A stretch of DNA of 64,000 nucleotides from Chitinophagaceae bacterium (GTDB lineage Bacteria; Bacteroidota; Bacteroidia; Chitinophagales; Chitinophagaceae), in NCBI GenBank assembly GCA_017307735.1, contig JAFKGR010000004.1, positions 274,360 to 338,359 of the forward strand, given 5' to 3'. The position numbers were made by a program, and so were the translations under genes. The notes under the pieces were generated by a model. That model saw nothing but the letters and a program-made list of their open reading frames with translations, searched no databases and was not told the origin of the DNA. Shown one piece after another: positions 42,597 to 51,695 of the stretch (positions are counted from its first letter, which is position 1; each line of letters begins with the position of its first letter).

Positions 42597-43610
42597 ATGC
42601 CGTTTAGAAAGAAAAAAGAATTCATCAACTATGTTTCCGACAATCCGGAACTGGAAGAATGGATAAGAGATTTTTCAAAACATCTGAAGACTCATCCGGA
42701 AAAGAATACTATCGTGTATCCCGAGTCTTTTGCAACAGGCTACGCGCGTGTATTGAAAATTGAAGACGGACTCACTTTCAGGATGGTGAATTACCGGCTG
42801 AATTCAAATTTTGTTTTTGAGCGATTACCCTCGCCTGAATTTTATTTGATCCTTTATTATTATCAATACTCGAATTGCCGAAGACTGGATTATAAAATCA
42901 ATGACAGGGTGGTTTTGGAAAATGTGGATTCCGATTACAGTTCTTTGTTGATGACAAACAGCCATACCGGGCAAGAGTTGAAATTAACCAGAGATACTAT
43001 TGTAAGAGGATTGACAATTCAGATATCTGAAGCATGGCTGAAAAAAAATCTTGTAGTTTCTTCAAGGCTCGATCTGAATATGCTCAGGAAAAAAGACGTC
43101 TTCCAGACATTTATCAGTATAAAATCCAGAAGGCTCCTGGTTGAGATTTTTTCACCCAAAATTGTATCTCCGGTTCCTGATGTTTATTTAAGTGCAAGGG
43201 TGCTGCAACTTCTGGATTATTTTCTGGAAAATATTTTTCAAAATGGACTGGATGCCAATGTGCTTCCGGTTTCTTCGAAAGACGTGCAACAAATCCTGAA
43301 TGTGCAGCAGTATCTTATAAAGAATTACAGGGAACAATTTCCTACAATTGAATATTTATCGAGGCTTGCATTGATGAGTGGCAGCAAATTAAAACAGTCT
43401 TTTAAAAAGGCATTTGGTATGGGATTGTTTGAATATTTTCAGAAAAACAGAATGATGAAGGCACGGGAACTTCTTCAGTCAAACCTTTATACGGTAACCG
43501 AAGTTGGCAACATGCTCGGATATCACAATCTCAGTAATTTTTCAACTGCATTCAGAAAGGAATTTGGTTATTTGCCAAGGGAAGAATCTCACATGGAGCA
43601 AGAATATTAA
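42597..43610 (+). CDS. AraC family transcriptional regulator
   Basis: This 337-residue regulator has an N-terminal domain (1-225) of unknown ligand and no clear cupin motif. The AraC-type double helix-turn-helix (about 235-332) has EYLSRLALMSGSKLKQSFKKAFGMGLFEYFQKNRM and the second motif TVTEVGNMLGYHNLSNFSTAFRKEFG. The target is unknown. It stands alone between hpf and atpG, with 368 bases downstream, so no adjacent operon identifies its role. Pure two-domain architecture without a membrane segment suggests a cytoplasmic ligand-binding factor. Confidence 0.85.
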   Translation: MPFRKKKEFINYVSDNPELEEWIRDFSKHLKTHPEKNTIVYPESFATGYARVLKIEDGLTFRMVNYRLNSNFVFERLPSPEFYLILYYYQYSNCRRLDYKINDRVVLENVDSDYSSLLMTNSHTGQELKLTRDTIVRGLTIQISEAWLKKNLVVSSRLDLNMLRKKDVFQTFISIKSRRLLVEIFSPKIVSPVPDVYLSARVLQLLDYFLENIFQNGLDANVLPVSSKDVQQILNVQQYLIKNYREQFPTIEYLSRLALMSGSKLKQSFKKAFGMGLFEYFQKNRMMKARELLQSNLYTVTEVGNMLGYHNLSNFSTAFRKEFGYLPREESHMEQEY

Positions 43611-43808
43611 GGAGTTTTTTATCGTAATAAATGTCCTATACAGGTATTTCTATAACTTTTGCGGCGTTAAATTCTGTGTATTTCAGTTGACATTTGCAAA
43701 TGTAATTGAGTAAAGGAACTATTTACTTCAATATCCTCGGGAAAAAATCTCTTTCACTCCAAGAAAAAATATTTAAAATTCTAAGTCCGAATGGCCGCCA
43801 GATTATTA

Positions 43809-43832
43809 AGCTCCTTTTGAGGGGCTTTTTTG
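43809..43832 (+). terminator. Terminator-like hairpin downstream of the AraC gene
   Basis: AAGCTCC (43809-43815) pairs with GGGGCTT (43822-43828) through one G-U pair around a six-base loop, followed by TTTT. It lies about 200 bases after the AraC stop codon. Confidence 0.6.
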
Positions 43833-43949
43833 TTGACCCGTTGGCCACTTGATGTACGTTAAATACCCGGTCAGTATTTTTTAAATAAAACAACTCCTTT
43901 TCGCAATCATAATTCTAAATTCTAAATTCATAATTCATCATTCTTACCC

Positions 43950-43957
43950 TACCTTTG
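43950..43957 (+). promoter_or_regulatory. Probable -7 element TACCTTTG of atpG
   Basis: There is an exact TAnnTTTG match, 21 bases before the atpG ATG. The spacing is similar to ribE. No TTG -33 box is seen at the usual distance. Confidence 0.5.
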
Positions 43958-43978
43958 CAGCCCGAAAATCATTAAGAA

Positions 43979-44860
43979 ATGCCCGGTACTTTAAAGGAAG
44001 TCAGAAACCGAATACAAAGCGTCAGGAATACCCAGCAGATTACCAAGGCCATGAAGATGGTCAGCGCTGCCAAGTTGCGAAGGGCCCAGGATGCCATTCA
44101 GCACATGCGCCCCTATGCACAAAAACAGCAGGAGGTACTTGGAAATATCGTCAGCAATTTTAACGGAGATGTAAGCATGTCGCTTGCCAAAAGCCGTCCG
44201 GTAGAAAAAGTTTTGTTGATAGTGATTACCAGCGACCGCGGGCTTTGCGGAGGATACAACAGCAATCTGATTAAACTCGCCCGTTTTGAAATTCAGGAAA
44301 AATACAATGACCAGTTTAAAAAAGGGAATATTACCATAATGCCCCTTGGAAAGAAAGGGTATGAATTCTTTGTAAAGCATAATTTCAATGTGATAGATAC
44401 TTACTGGGCCATTTTTTCAAATCTGTCTTTTGAATATGTTTCCGGTATTTCTGCCTTTATCAGAAAGGGTTTTTCTGAAGGCCGGTTCGACAAAGTGGAT
44501 ATCATTTACAGTGAATTTAAAAATGCTGCCATGCAGCAATTCAAAGTGGAGCCCTATTTGCCGGTTCCAAAAACCGAAAATCCAAAAGGCTATCCCAAAG
44601 CCGATTTTATTTTTGAACCGGGAGAAGAAGAACTTATTGAAGAACTGATGCCCAAAATTCTGAATACCCAGTTGTACAAAGCTGTACTGGATGCCAATGC
44701 AAGTGAACATGGTGCGCGAATGACGGCTATGGATAAGGCCACAGAAAATGCCGATGATCTTTTGCATACACTGAAAATAAGTTATAACAGAGCAAGGCAG
44801 GCAGCCATCACTACCGAGCTGACCGAAATCGTCAGCGGCGCTGCTGCATTGCAGGGATAA
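43979..44860 (+). CDS. atpG: F1Fo ATP synthase gamma subunit
   Basis: This 293-residue central-stalk subunit begins MPGTLKEVRNRIQSVRNTQQITKAMKMVSAAKLRRAQ. The conserved C-terminal coiled coil has SEHGARMTAMDKATENADDLL and ends RQAAITTELTEIVSGAAAL. It rotates inside the alpha3-beta3 ring and couples proton flow to ATP synthesis. No other ATP synthase gene is adjacent. Upstream is an unrelated AraC gene and a private promoter, so atpG is detached from atpA here. scpB follows after 14 bases. Confidence 0.96.
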   Translation: MPGTLKEVRNRIQSVRNTQQITKAMKMVSAAKLRRAQDAIQHMRPYAQKQQEVLGNIVSNFNGDVSMSLAKSRPVEKVLLIVITSDRGLCGGYNSNLIKLARFEIQEKYNDQFKKGNITIMPLGKKGYEFFVKHNFNVIDTYWAIFSNLSFEYVSGISAFIRKGFSEGRFDKVDIIYSEFKNAAMQQFKVEPYLPVPKTENPKGYPKADFIFEPGEEELIEELMPKILNTQLYKAVLDANASEHGARMTAMDKATENADDLLHTLKISYNRARQAAITTELTEIVSGAAALQG

Positions 44861-44874
44861 GCCCCAAACATAAA

Positions 44875-45594
44875 ATGGAATTATCTGCACTACTTCCCCA
44901 TATTGAAGCCTTGATTTTTGCAAGTGACAAACCGATTGCAGAACCGGAAATTGAGGAATACCTGAATAAGGCATTGGCTTTTATGGAAGACAGGGCTTCT
45001 TCAGAACAGGTGGCAGAGGCCATAAATGCAATTCAGGAAAAATATAATTCGCCATTTTATCCATTTGAAATTATACATAGCGGCGGTGGCTGGCAGTTCC
45101 TTACCAAAAAGGAATACCATTCTACCATCTCTCAGATGTTTGGCGATAAATTTCTCAAGAAACTTTCTGTGGCTGCATTGGAAACCCTTTCCATCATTGC
45201 GTATGAACAACCTGTAACCAAGTCGGAAATTGAATTGATAAGGGGAGTGAATTGTGATTATGCCGTACAGAAATTATTGGAAAAAGAACTCATCGTGATA
45301 GCCGGACGCAAAGAAGAGGCTCCGGGGAAACCACTGATTTATACCACTTCCAAATCCTTCATGGATTATTTCGGAATCAATTCGTCGGAAGAATTGCCCA
45401 AGATCCAGGAAGTGCTCAACCAGGAAATTGAGGAAGCTACCAGGCTGCAGTTGCACAATGAAGTACCTGCTGAAAAAGAAGAAGACCAGGAACCACCAAA
45501 TGAATTAAGAGAAGAAGAGGTTGAGAAAAAAAATCCGCAAGATAATCCTGTTACAAATGAAGATGAGAAATCATCTGATAAAAATCCAGAATAG
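44875..45594 (+). CDS. scpB: Segregation and condensation protein ScpB
   Basis: This 239-residue protein is ScpB over residues 1-175, with LPHIEALIFASDKPI, GGWQFLTKKEY and the winged-helix LETLSIIAYEQPVTKSEIELIRGVNCDYAVQKLLEKELI. The last 60 residues form a Glu/Lys/Asn-rich, probably disordered tail (EEDQEPPNELREEEVEKK). ScpB bridges the Smc-ScpA condensin that compacts and separates chromosomes. ScpA and Smc are not in the window. The gene is tightly flanked by atpG (14 bases) and lysA (3 bases). Confidence 0.93.
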   Translation: MELSALLPHIEALIFASDKPIAEPEIEEYLNKALAFMEDRASSEQVAEAINAIQEKYNSPFYPFEIIHSGGGWQFLTKKEYHSTISQMFGDKFLKKLSVAALETLSIIAYEQPVTKSEIELIRGVNCDYAVQKLLEKELIVIAGRKEEAPGKPLIYTTSKSFMDYFGINSSEELPKIQEVLNQEIEEATRLQLHNEVPAEKEEDQEPPNELREEEVEKKNPQDNPVTNEDEKSSDKNPE

Positions 45595-45597
45595 CTG

Positions 45598-46818
45598 ATG
45601 AATGATGATCTTTCAAGAGAATTATTGATCAGCATTGCCGGAGAATATGGCACACCGGTTTATGTGTATAACGCAGATAAAATCAAAAGCCAGTACGACC
45701 GTCTTTCCCGCGCATTTCAAAAGTTGCCGGTCAGGATATTTTATGCAGGCAAAGCCCTGACAAATATCAATATTCTCCGCTATATCCATTCCCTGGGAGC
45801 ATCTGTTGATTGCAGCTCGATCAACGAAGTGAGGCTTGCCTTGTATGGAGGCATCATACCTGAACATATTCTTTATACATCCAACAGCATCCCTTTTTCT
45901 GAAATTGAAGAAGCACAGAGGCTGGGAGTACATATTAACATTGACAGCCTTTCTGCATTGGAAAAATTCGGAAAGAGATTTGGTAATAGTTATCCTGTCG
46001 GAATTCGTGTACGCCCCAACGTTATGGCCGGAGGAAACCTTCAGATCTCTACCGGGCATGACAAGAGTAAATTCGGTATTCCAATAGATCAGTTTGAAAA
46101 AATACTGAAGGTTGTAAAAAAATACAACATGCACATTACCCTTCTTCATGTGCATACAGGAAGCGGAATCAGTGATGCAGATTTGTATATGAAGGCAGTC
46201 AATCATTTGCTGGATATAGTTAAATATTTTCCCGATTTGGAGTGCGTGGATCTGGGTGGCGGATTTAAGGTGCCATTCAAAGAAGACGATTCAGAAGCAG
46301 ACGTTGACCTGATTGCCGGTGAGGTCAAAAAGGCGATCGACAACATTCAAACCAAAGTTGGTAAGAAGCTGCAATTATGGATTGAGCCGGGAAAATTTTT
46401 GGTAAGTGCTGCCGGATACCTGATTGCAACAACAGATGTAATAAAGGAAACTTCAACGGTGACTTTTGCCGGTGTGGATACAGGATTCAATCACTTGATC
46501 AGGCCTATGTTTTATGGTGCCTACCATCAGATTCTCAATTTGAGTAATCCTGAGGGGCAATTGAAAAAGTATGCAGTGGTTGGGAACATTTGCGAAACTG
46601 ACACCTTTGCCTGGGACCGCGACATTCCGGAGATCAGGGAAGGAGATCTGATTGTTTTTAAAAATGCCGGCGCTTACGGATTTGAAATGGCATCTAATTT
46701 CAACAGCCGGTTTCGTCCGCCCGAAGTTTTGGTAAAAGATGGTGAACCGATATTGATTCGCCGCCGCGAAAGTTTGGAAGATCTCGTAAAAAATCAAATA
46801 ATTTCGAATAAAATTTAA
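45598..46818 (+). CDS. lysA: Diaminopimelate decarboxylase
   Basis: This 406-residue PLP-dependent fold III decarboxylase makes L-lysine from meso-diaminopimelate. The PLP lysine is in RIFYAGKALTN (K near residue 42), followed by HVHTGSG, LDLGGGFKVPF, the EPGKFLVSAAG block and the catalytic CETDTFAWDR near the C-terminus. Length and motifs are standard. It begins three bases after scpB and ends two bases before the FAD oxidoreductase. It is therefore in the same transcript as atpG-scpB. Confidence 0.93.
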   Translation: MNDDLSRELLISIAGEYGTPVYVYNADKIKSQYDRLSRAFQKLPVRIFYAGKALTNINILRYIHSLGASVDCSSINEVRLALYGGIIPEHILYTSNSIPFSEIEEAQRLGVHINIDSLSALEKFGKRFGNSYPVGIRVRPNVMAGGNLQISTGHDKSKFGIPIDQFEKILKVVKKYNMHITLLHVHTGSGISDADLYMKAVNHLLDIVKYFPDLECVDLGGGFKVPFKEDDSEADVDLIAGEVKKAIDNIQTKVGKKLQLWIEPGKFLVSAAGYLIATTDVIKETSTVTFAGVDTGFNHLIRPMFYGAYHQILNLSNPEGQLKKYAVVGNICETDTFAWDRDIPEIREGDLIVFKNAGAYGFEMASNFNSRFRPPEVLVKDGEPILIRRRESLEDLVKNQIISNKI

Positions 46819-46820
46819 TT

Positions 46821-48083
46821 ATGAATTCGATGAAAGATAAAACTGTACTTGTCATTGGCGGTGGAATTTTAGGATTGGCCAGCGCCTATTATTTGAATAA
46901 AAAAGGATTTCAGGTAACCATAATTGATAGTGGCACTATTGAAAATAATTGTTCATTTGGCAACATGGGATATCTTTCTCCAAGCCATTATGTGCCGCTT
47001 GCTTCTCCCGGAATTGTTGCCGAAGGATTGAGTTATGTGCTCAATAGCAAAAGCCCGTTTTATATAAAGCCACGGCTGGATATGGATTTTTTCAAATGGG
47101 CGTGGAAATTTTACAGAAGCAGCAATCAAAAAACGGTAGAGAAGAACGCGCCTTCACTGGAAGATTTGCTGAAACTCAGCCGCCATCTGATGGACGAAAT
47201 CAGGGCTGATATCGGAGATACATTTGACATGGAAACCAATGGCTGTATGATGATGTGCCATTCCAAAGCTGCTTTTGAAAAAGAGCTGAAGGTGGCCGAA
47301 GGTGGAAAGAAGTACGGTTTGAATACGGTCATATTAAACAGGGAAGAATTGCAGAAATATGAACCGGATGTGGAGTTGGATATTTATGGCGGCGTATTGT
47401 TTACCGATGATGCGCATATCCATCCTGGAAAATTTATGCACGCTATGAAAAACTACCTGGAAAAAGCCGGGGTAAGATTTCAATTAAATACAACCGTTAC
47501 CGGATTCAAAAAATCTGCTTCGGGTGTGGAAACGGTAAATACCGATCACGGTGATTTTCAGGGTGACTATACGATTTTATCGGCCGGTAGCTGGCTGGGA
47601 AAACTCACTCACAAACTGGGCCATCCGCTGATGATCCAGGGAGGAAAAGGATACAGCACCACTTATGAAAATGTGGAAAAGAACCTTCATTATCCTGCCA
47701 TTTTAGTTGATGGCCGTTGTGCCATGACGCCGTGGAAACATACCCTGAGAATTGGCGGAACAATGGAGTTGAGCGGATTGAATGACAGGATCCTGATTAA
47801 GCGGATGCATGGAATCTATGAATCTGTAAAGAAATTCTATCCGGGATTGAAAATTGAATTCCCAACCATAGACAAAATCTGGACGGGATTGCGGCCTGTT
47901 TCTCCCGACGGATTGCCTTACATCGGAGCGCTGAATGGTTTTCAAAATGTATTTGTGGCCGGTGGCAATGCAATGCTGGGTGTTTCTTCCGCTGCAGGAA
48001 CCGGAAAATTAATTTCTTCTCTTCTTGAAAATGAAAAACCGGAAATTCCCATCGGAGCTTTTAATCCCGGACGTTTTTCCTGA
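46821..48083 (+). CDS. DadA-like FAD-dependent D-amino acid dehydrogenase/oxidase
   Basis: This 420-residue DAO-superfamily flavoenzyme has an N-terminal VLVIGGGILGLASAYYLNKKGF FAD motif, the SFGNMGYLSPSH segment and a C-terminal WTGLRPVSPDGLPYIGALNG followed by GNAMLGVSSAAGTGKLI. It is similar to D-amino acid dehydrogenase DadA and to hydroxyproline-type oxidases. The exact substrate is unclear. Position two bases behind lysA suggests co-expression but not necessarily a shared pathway. No membrane segment or signal peptide is evident. Confidence 0.85.
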   Translation: MNSMKDKTVLVIGGGILGLASAYYLNKKGFQVTIIDSGTIENNCSFGNMGYLSPSHYVPLASPGIVAEGLSYVLNSKSPFYIKPRLDMDFFKWAWKFYRSSNQKTVEKNAPSLEDLLKLSRHLMDEIRADIGDTFDMETNGCMMMCHSKAAFEKELKVAEGGKKYGLNTVILNREELQKYEPDVELDIYGGVLFTDDAHIHPGKFMHAMKNYLEKAGVRFQLNTTVTGFKKSASGVETVNTDHGDFQGDYTILSAGSWLGKLTHKLGHPLMIQGGKGYSTTYENVEKNLHYPAILVDGRCAMTPWKHTLRIGGTMELSGLNDRILIKRMHGIYESVKKFYPGLKIEFPTIDKIWTGLRPVSPDGLPYIGALNGFQNVFVAGGNAMLGVSSAAGTGKLISSLLENEKPEIPIGAFNPGRFS

Positions 48084-48136
48084 AGTGATTTAGGATTTTA
48101 AAATCTGAAAGAAAGTTTTCAACTTCTATAATTTAA

Positions 48137-48166
48137 TTGCCTGTAACAATTAGTAGGTTATTTTTG
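48137..48166 (+). promoter_or_regulatory. ribE promoter, TTG -33 and TATTTTTG -7
   Basis: TTG at 48137-48139, a 19-base spacer and TATTTTTG at 48159-48166 match the Bacteroidota promoter. It overlaps an apparent 17-codon N-terminal extension of ribE, so that extension cannot be on this mRNA. Confidence 0.65.
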
Positions 48167-48187
48167 TTTAAAGCAATCGCCTCTCCT

Positions 48188-48781
48188 ATGTTTACAGGGA
48201 TTATAGAAGATTTAGGTACTATTACCGGCAGAATTCCTTCGGATAAAAATATTACTTTTTCCATTTCTTCAACGTTGAAAGGAATTAAAATTGATGACAG
48301 TATTTCGTGCAATGGAATTTGCCTGACAGTTGAAAAGATTTCAAAGGGCATCCTCACGTTTACCGCAGTAAACGAAACGTTGAATAAAACGAATGCAACC
48401 AAATGGAAAACAGGAGACAGGATTAACCTGGAACGCACGCTGAAATTCAATGGAAGGATTGACGGGCATTTGGTTCAGGGACATGTGGATACCACAGCCT
48501 TGTGTACCTCGGTTCAGGATGCCGGGGGAAGTTTTTTGTTTTCATTTTTATTTGAAAAAAGATTTCGCTCTCTCATTATTGAAAAAGGTTCTGTTTGCAT
48601 AAACGGAACCAGTCTCACTGCTTTTGATGTGCATGATGATACCTTTTCCGTAGCCATCATTCCATACACATTCCGGAATACCAATTTTGAGTTTCTCAAA
48701 GAGAACGATCGTGTCAATATAGAATTTGATATGGTTGGGAAGTATATCCAGCGTTATCTTGATACACAAAATAAAAAATAA
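48188..48781 (+). CDS. ribE: Riboflavin synthase alpha chain
   Basis: This 197-residue enzyme turns two 6,7-dimethyl-8-ribityllumazine molecules into riboflavin. The duplicated lumazine-binding barrels are evident: MFTGIIEDLG at the very start, SISCNGICLTVEKI and GHLVQGHVDTTA, with KGSVCINGTSLTAF in the second barrel. The start at 48188 gives the family's invariant MFTGI N-terminus. An upstream in-frame TTG belongs to the promoter. The gene has its own promoter after the DadA-like gene and converges on porX with one base between the stop codons. Confidence 0.95.
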   Translation: MFTGIIEDLGTITGRIPSDKNITFSISSTLKGIKIDDSISCNGICLTVEKISKGILTFTAVNETLNKTNATKWKTGDRINLERTLKFNGRIDGHLVQGHVDTTALCTSVQDAGGSFLFSFLFEKRFRSLIIEKGSVCINGTSLTAFDVHDDTFSVAIIPYTFRNTNFEFLKENDRVNIEFDMVGKYIQRYLDTQNKK

Positions 48782-48782
48782 A

Positions 48783-50345
48783 CTACGATTCTTTTGACGA
48801 CATGCGTATAATGGGTATAATCATTTCTTCCAGGCTCACGCCACCGTGCTGAAAAGTATCTCTGTAATAATTGGCGAAATAATTATAATTGTTGGGATAA
48901 CACAAGTAGCCGCCCATCTTGGCAAAGATGTACGATGAATTTACATTTGGCACCGGAAGGCCTGCCTGGCGCGGATCCCTGAATGCAAGAACTTCTTTTG
49001 GATCATAATTCAGATTGCGCCCGTGTTTGTACCGGAGGTTGTTGGTTGTTTGTTTGTCGCCAATCACTTTGTGTGGTGTGTGCACTCTCACACTTCCATG
49101 GTCGGTAGCAATAATGAGATTGATTTTTTTGCCGGCAATCTTTTTTAATGCCTGATGAAGCGGTGAATGTTCAAACCAGGATTTGGTGAGGCTGCGATAA
49201 CTGGCTTCATCAGCGGCCAGCTCTTTCAGCACTTCCATTTCGGTACGTGCATGGCTGAGCATATCTACAAAATTATATACAATGACATTGAGATCGTTTG
49301 TAAGAAGGTTGTGTACATTGTCCACCAGTTTCTGCGCTTCCTGATGGTTGGTAACTTTTGTATAGCTGTATTTTTTTTGATCCAAACCCAGTCTTTTCAG
49401 TTGAGCTTTCAGAAAGAATTCTTCATTCAGATTTTTTCCGCCTTCCTCGTCGTCATTTTTCCACTCCGCCGGAAATCGTTTTTCAATTTCCAGAGGCAAC
49501 ATTCCGGAAAAAATTGCATTGCGGCTGTATTGGGTAGCCGTTGGAAGCAGGGAATAAAAAGTATCTTCTTCCATCAATCTGAAGTTTTCGGTAAACAAAG
49601 GCTGAATGGATCTCCACTGATCAAACCTGAGATTATCGATGAGAATGAAAAACAGCGGGACCCCGGGTTCCAGATGAGGGAATACTTTAAACTTCATCAG
49701 GGTGTGGCTCATCACCGGCGACTCAGCGGTGGGATGAGTAACCCAGTCAGAATAGTTTTTGCTGATAAATTTGAAGAACTCGTTGTTGGCTTCTTTTTTC
49801 TGTGTTTCAAATACCTCCTGCATTTCGGGGCTTTCACTCTTCTTCATTTCCAATTCCCAATAAACCAGTTTTTTGTAAATCTCCATCCATCCGAGGTAAT
49901 CAGGATTGTCGTTGAGGGCCATAAAAAGATCGCGGAATTCCTGTTGGTAATTGCTGGTGGTTTTTTGGGCAACCAATCTTTTATTATCAATAATTTTTTT
50001 GAGAGAAAGCAATACCTGATTTGGATTCACCGGTTTGATAAGGTAGTCGGAGATTTGTGATCCGATGGCTTCATCCATCAGGTTTTCGGTTTCATTTTTT
50101 GTAATGAGTACAATCGGAAGGCTGCTGTTTTCTGCCTTCATTTTTTGTAATGTTTCCAATCCGGATAGTCCGGGCATACTTTCATCAAGCAAGACCACAT
50201 CCACCAAATTCCCTTTTACATATTCCACCGCGTCATAACCGTTGCTCAGGCTTTTTACATCATATCCTTTTTTTTCAAGAAATAAAATCTGTGATTTCAG
50301 GCTGTCCATCTCATCATCCACCCATAGAATCTTTGCTGTTGCCAT
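48783..50345 (-). CDS. porX: PorX: response regulator with PglZ/alkaline-phosphatase-type domain
   Basis: This 520-residue two-domain protein has a receiver domain (1-125) with acidic pocket D10, D11, E12 and phospho-acceptor D54 in VVLLDESMPG. A PglZ domain (about 205-510) carries FFILIDNLRFDQW and a metal-site IIATDHGSVRVHTP near residue 410. PorX partners the sensor PorY and a sigma factor to control type IX secretion genes, and the PglZ domain is a zinc-dependent phosphodiesterase in studied members. A T9SS cargo gene lies at 2.3-5.7 kb. The gene diverges from the HD hydrolase across a 112-base gap with a promoter for each. Confidence 0.93.
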   Translation of the reverse strand: MATAKILWVDDEMDSLKSQILFLEKKGYDVKSLSNGYDAVEYVKGNLVDVVLLDESMPGLSGLETLQKMKAENSSLPIVLITKNETENLMDEAIGSQISDYLIKPVNPNQVLLSLKKIIDNKRLVAQKTTSNYQQEFRDLFMALNDNPDYLGWMEIYKKLVYWELEMKKSESPEMQEVFETQKKEANNEFFKFISKNYSDWVTHPTAESPVMSHTLMKFKVFPHLEPGVPLFFILIDNLRFDQWRSIQPLFTENFRLMEEDTFYSLLPTATQYSRNAIFSGMLPLEIEKRFPAEWKNDDEEGGKNLNEEFFLKAQLKRLGLDQKKYSYTKVTNHQEAQKLVDNVHNLLTNDLNVIVYNFVDMLSHARTEMEVLKELAADEASYRSLTKSWFEHSPLHQALKKIAGKKINLIIATDHGSVRVHTPHKVIGDKQTTNNLRYKHGRNLNYDPKEVLAFRDPRQAGLPVPNVNSSYIFAKMGGYLCYPNNYNYFANYYRDTFQHGGVSLEEMIIPIIRMSSKES

Positions 50346-50383
50346 CTTTTAATGTAAAGGGTTAAATTTATTCCGTATGTACA

Positions 50384-50391
50384 CAAATATA
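50384..50391 (-). promoter_or_regulatory. Probable -7 element TATATTTG of porX
   Basis: The minus strand matches TAnnTTTG exactly, 38 bases upstream of the porX ATG. It forms a back-to-back pair with the plus-strand element at 50413-50420. Confidence 0.45.
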
Positions 50392-50412
50392 GATATTCCT
50401 GTTCTTGCATTT

Positions 50413-50420
50413 TACCTTTG
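50413..50420 (+). promoter_or_regulatory. Probable -7 element TACCTTTG of the HD hydrolase-lpxD operon
   Basis: There is an exact TAnnTTTG match 37 bases before the HD gene ATG at 50458. No TTG -33 box is evident. Confidence 0.45.
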
Positions 50421-50457
50421 CGCACCGGCAGGTATGATTTAACATAATTCGAAAAAT

Positions 50458-51687
50458 ATGACTGGCAGGAAGATAATTAATGATCCGGTGTATGGATTTA
50501 TTAATGTGGATGATCCGATTATCATGGAGGTTTTGAAGCATCCTTATTATCAAAGGTTGAGAAGGATACATCAGATGGCGCTGGCGCAATTGGTATATCC
50601 GGGTGCGGTTCATTCGCGATTGCATCATTCGTTGGGTGCCTATCATCTGATGAACAATGCGCTGCATATTTTGAAAAGCAAAGGTGTAGATATTTCACCT
50701 GAAGAAGAGCAGGCGGCCAAACTGGCGATTTTACTTCATGATGCAGGCCACGGACCGTATTCTCATACATTGGAAGGCGTGTTGGTGAAGAACAAAAGCC
50801 ATGAGGATATAACGCTGTTGATTATGCGTAAAATGAATGAGCAGTTGGGCGGCGCATTGTCAAGGGCTATTCGGGTTTTTTCAAATCAATGTGATAAAAA
50901 GTTTTTGCACCAGCTTGTCAGCAGCCAGTTGGATGTGGACAGAATGGATTACCTGATCCGCGATAGTTTTTTTACCGGGGTAAGCGAGGGTGTCATAGGC
51001 TATGATCGTATTTTGAATATGCTTACGGTTCACAAAGGAGAGTTGATGGTTGAAGAAAAGGGGATTCATTCCATTGAAAAATTCCTGGTTTCCAGGCGGT
51101 TTATGTATTGGCAGGTGTATCTGCATAAAACCGTTATGTGCGCTGAAAAAATGCTTGTGAAAATCATTGAGAGAGTCCGTGAAATCGGGGCGGAATCACC
51201 TTCTCCGGTGCTCAATAATTTCCTGACCGGAAAAAATGATCATCGTCTGTTTGAGGAATTACTGGATGATTATTGCCACCTGGATGATGTGGACATCATG
51301 TACTCTCTGAAAGTGTGGGCGCATCATCCCGACAAAGTTTTATCCACCCTGAGTAAAGGAATTTTGGACCGCAATCTTTTGAAAGTCCAGTATTTCCCTC
51401 AGCCGGTTGAGAAAGATCTGGTAAAAGAGAAGAGAGATCTTGCCATGCGTTATCTGATGGTTAGTGAACCTGATGCACACTATCTTGCCTTTACCGGTGA
51501 AGCGAAATCCATGACCTATAATCCAACAGGGGAGCACATCAATATTTTATTTAAAAATGGAGAAGTAAAAGACATCAGCAAAGTGGATCATCCTCTGATT
51601 AATCAATCTTTATTTGGCACAACAAAAAAATTCTACATTTGTTACCTTAACATGAACGTACATGTTGAGAAGATAAACACTATTTAA
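50458..51687 (+). CDS. HD domain phosphohydrolase
   Basis: This 409-residue HD-superfamily protein has the metal site [10 protein letters not shown] (about 58-67), [16 protein letters not shown] (HD at about 93-94) and [12 protein letters not shown] near 160. It is the dGTPase-like or YdhJ-like type found before lpxD in many Bacteroidota. It is likely a nucleotide or nucleotide-derived phosphohydrolase, with unknown substrate. lpxD begins eight bases after its stop codon, so the two are co-transcribed. Confidence 0.88.
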   Translation: MTGRKIINDPVYGFINVDDPIIMEVLKHPYYQRLRRIHQMALAQLVYPGAVHSRLHHSLGAYHLMNNALHILKSKGVDISPEEEQAAKLAILLHDAGHGPYSHTLEGVLVKNKSHEDITLLIMRKMNEQLGGALSRAIRVFSNQCDKKFLHQLVSSQLDVDRMDYLIRDSFFTGVSEGVIGYDRILNMLTVHKGELMVEEKGIHSIEKFLVSRRFMYWQVYLHKTVMCAEKMLVKIIERVREIGAESPSPVLNNFLTGKNDHRLFEELLDDYCHLDDVDIMYSLKVWAHHPDKVLSTLSKGILDRNLLKVQYFPQPVEKDLVKEKRDLAMRYLMVSEPDAHYLAFTGEAKSMTYNPTGEHINILFKNGEVKDISKVDHPLINQSLFGTTKKFYICYLNMNVHVEKINTI

Positions 51688-51695
51688 TCAATCGC

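Larger units (their letters stand above)
43611..43978. other. 368-base spacer before atpG with terminator, AT tract and promoter
   Basis: No gene was seen. The region holds a hairpin with T run (43809-43832), a degenerate AATTCTAAATTC tract near 43908-43945 like the one at 5.83-5.88 kb, and a -7 element at 43950-43957. Confidence 0.5.

Noticed and set aside
48137..48187. A 17-codon N-terminal extension of ribE
   Set aside because: The extension contains the promoter itself, and the family's invariant MFTGI begins at 48188.
49167..50060. A 297-codon plus-strand frame antisense to porX
   Set aside because: It is fully inside the well-supported porX gene, has Phe/His/Gln-rich composition and no recognisable motif.
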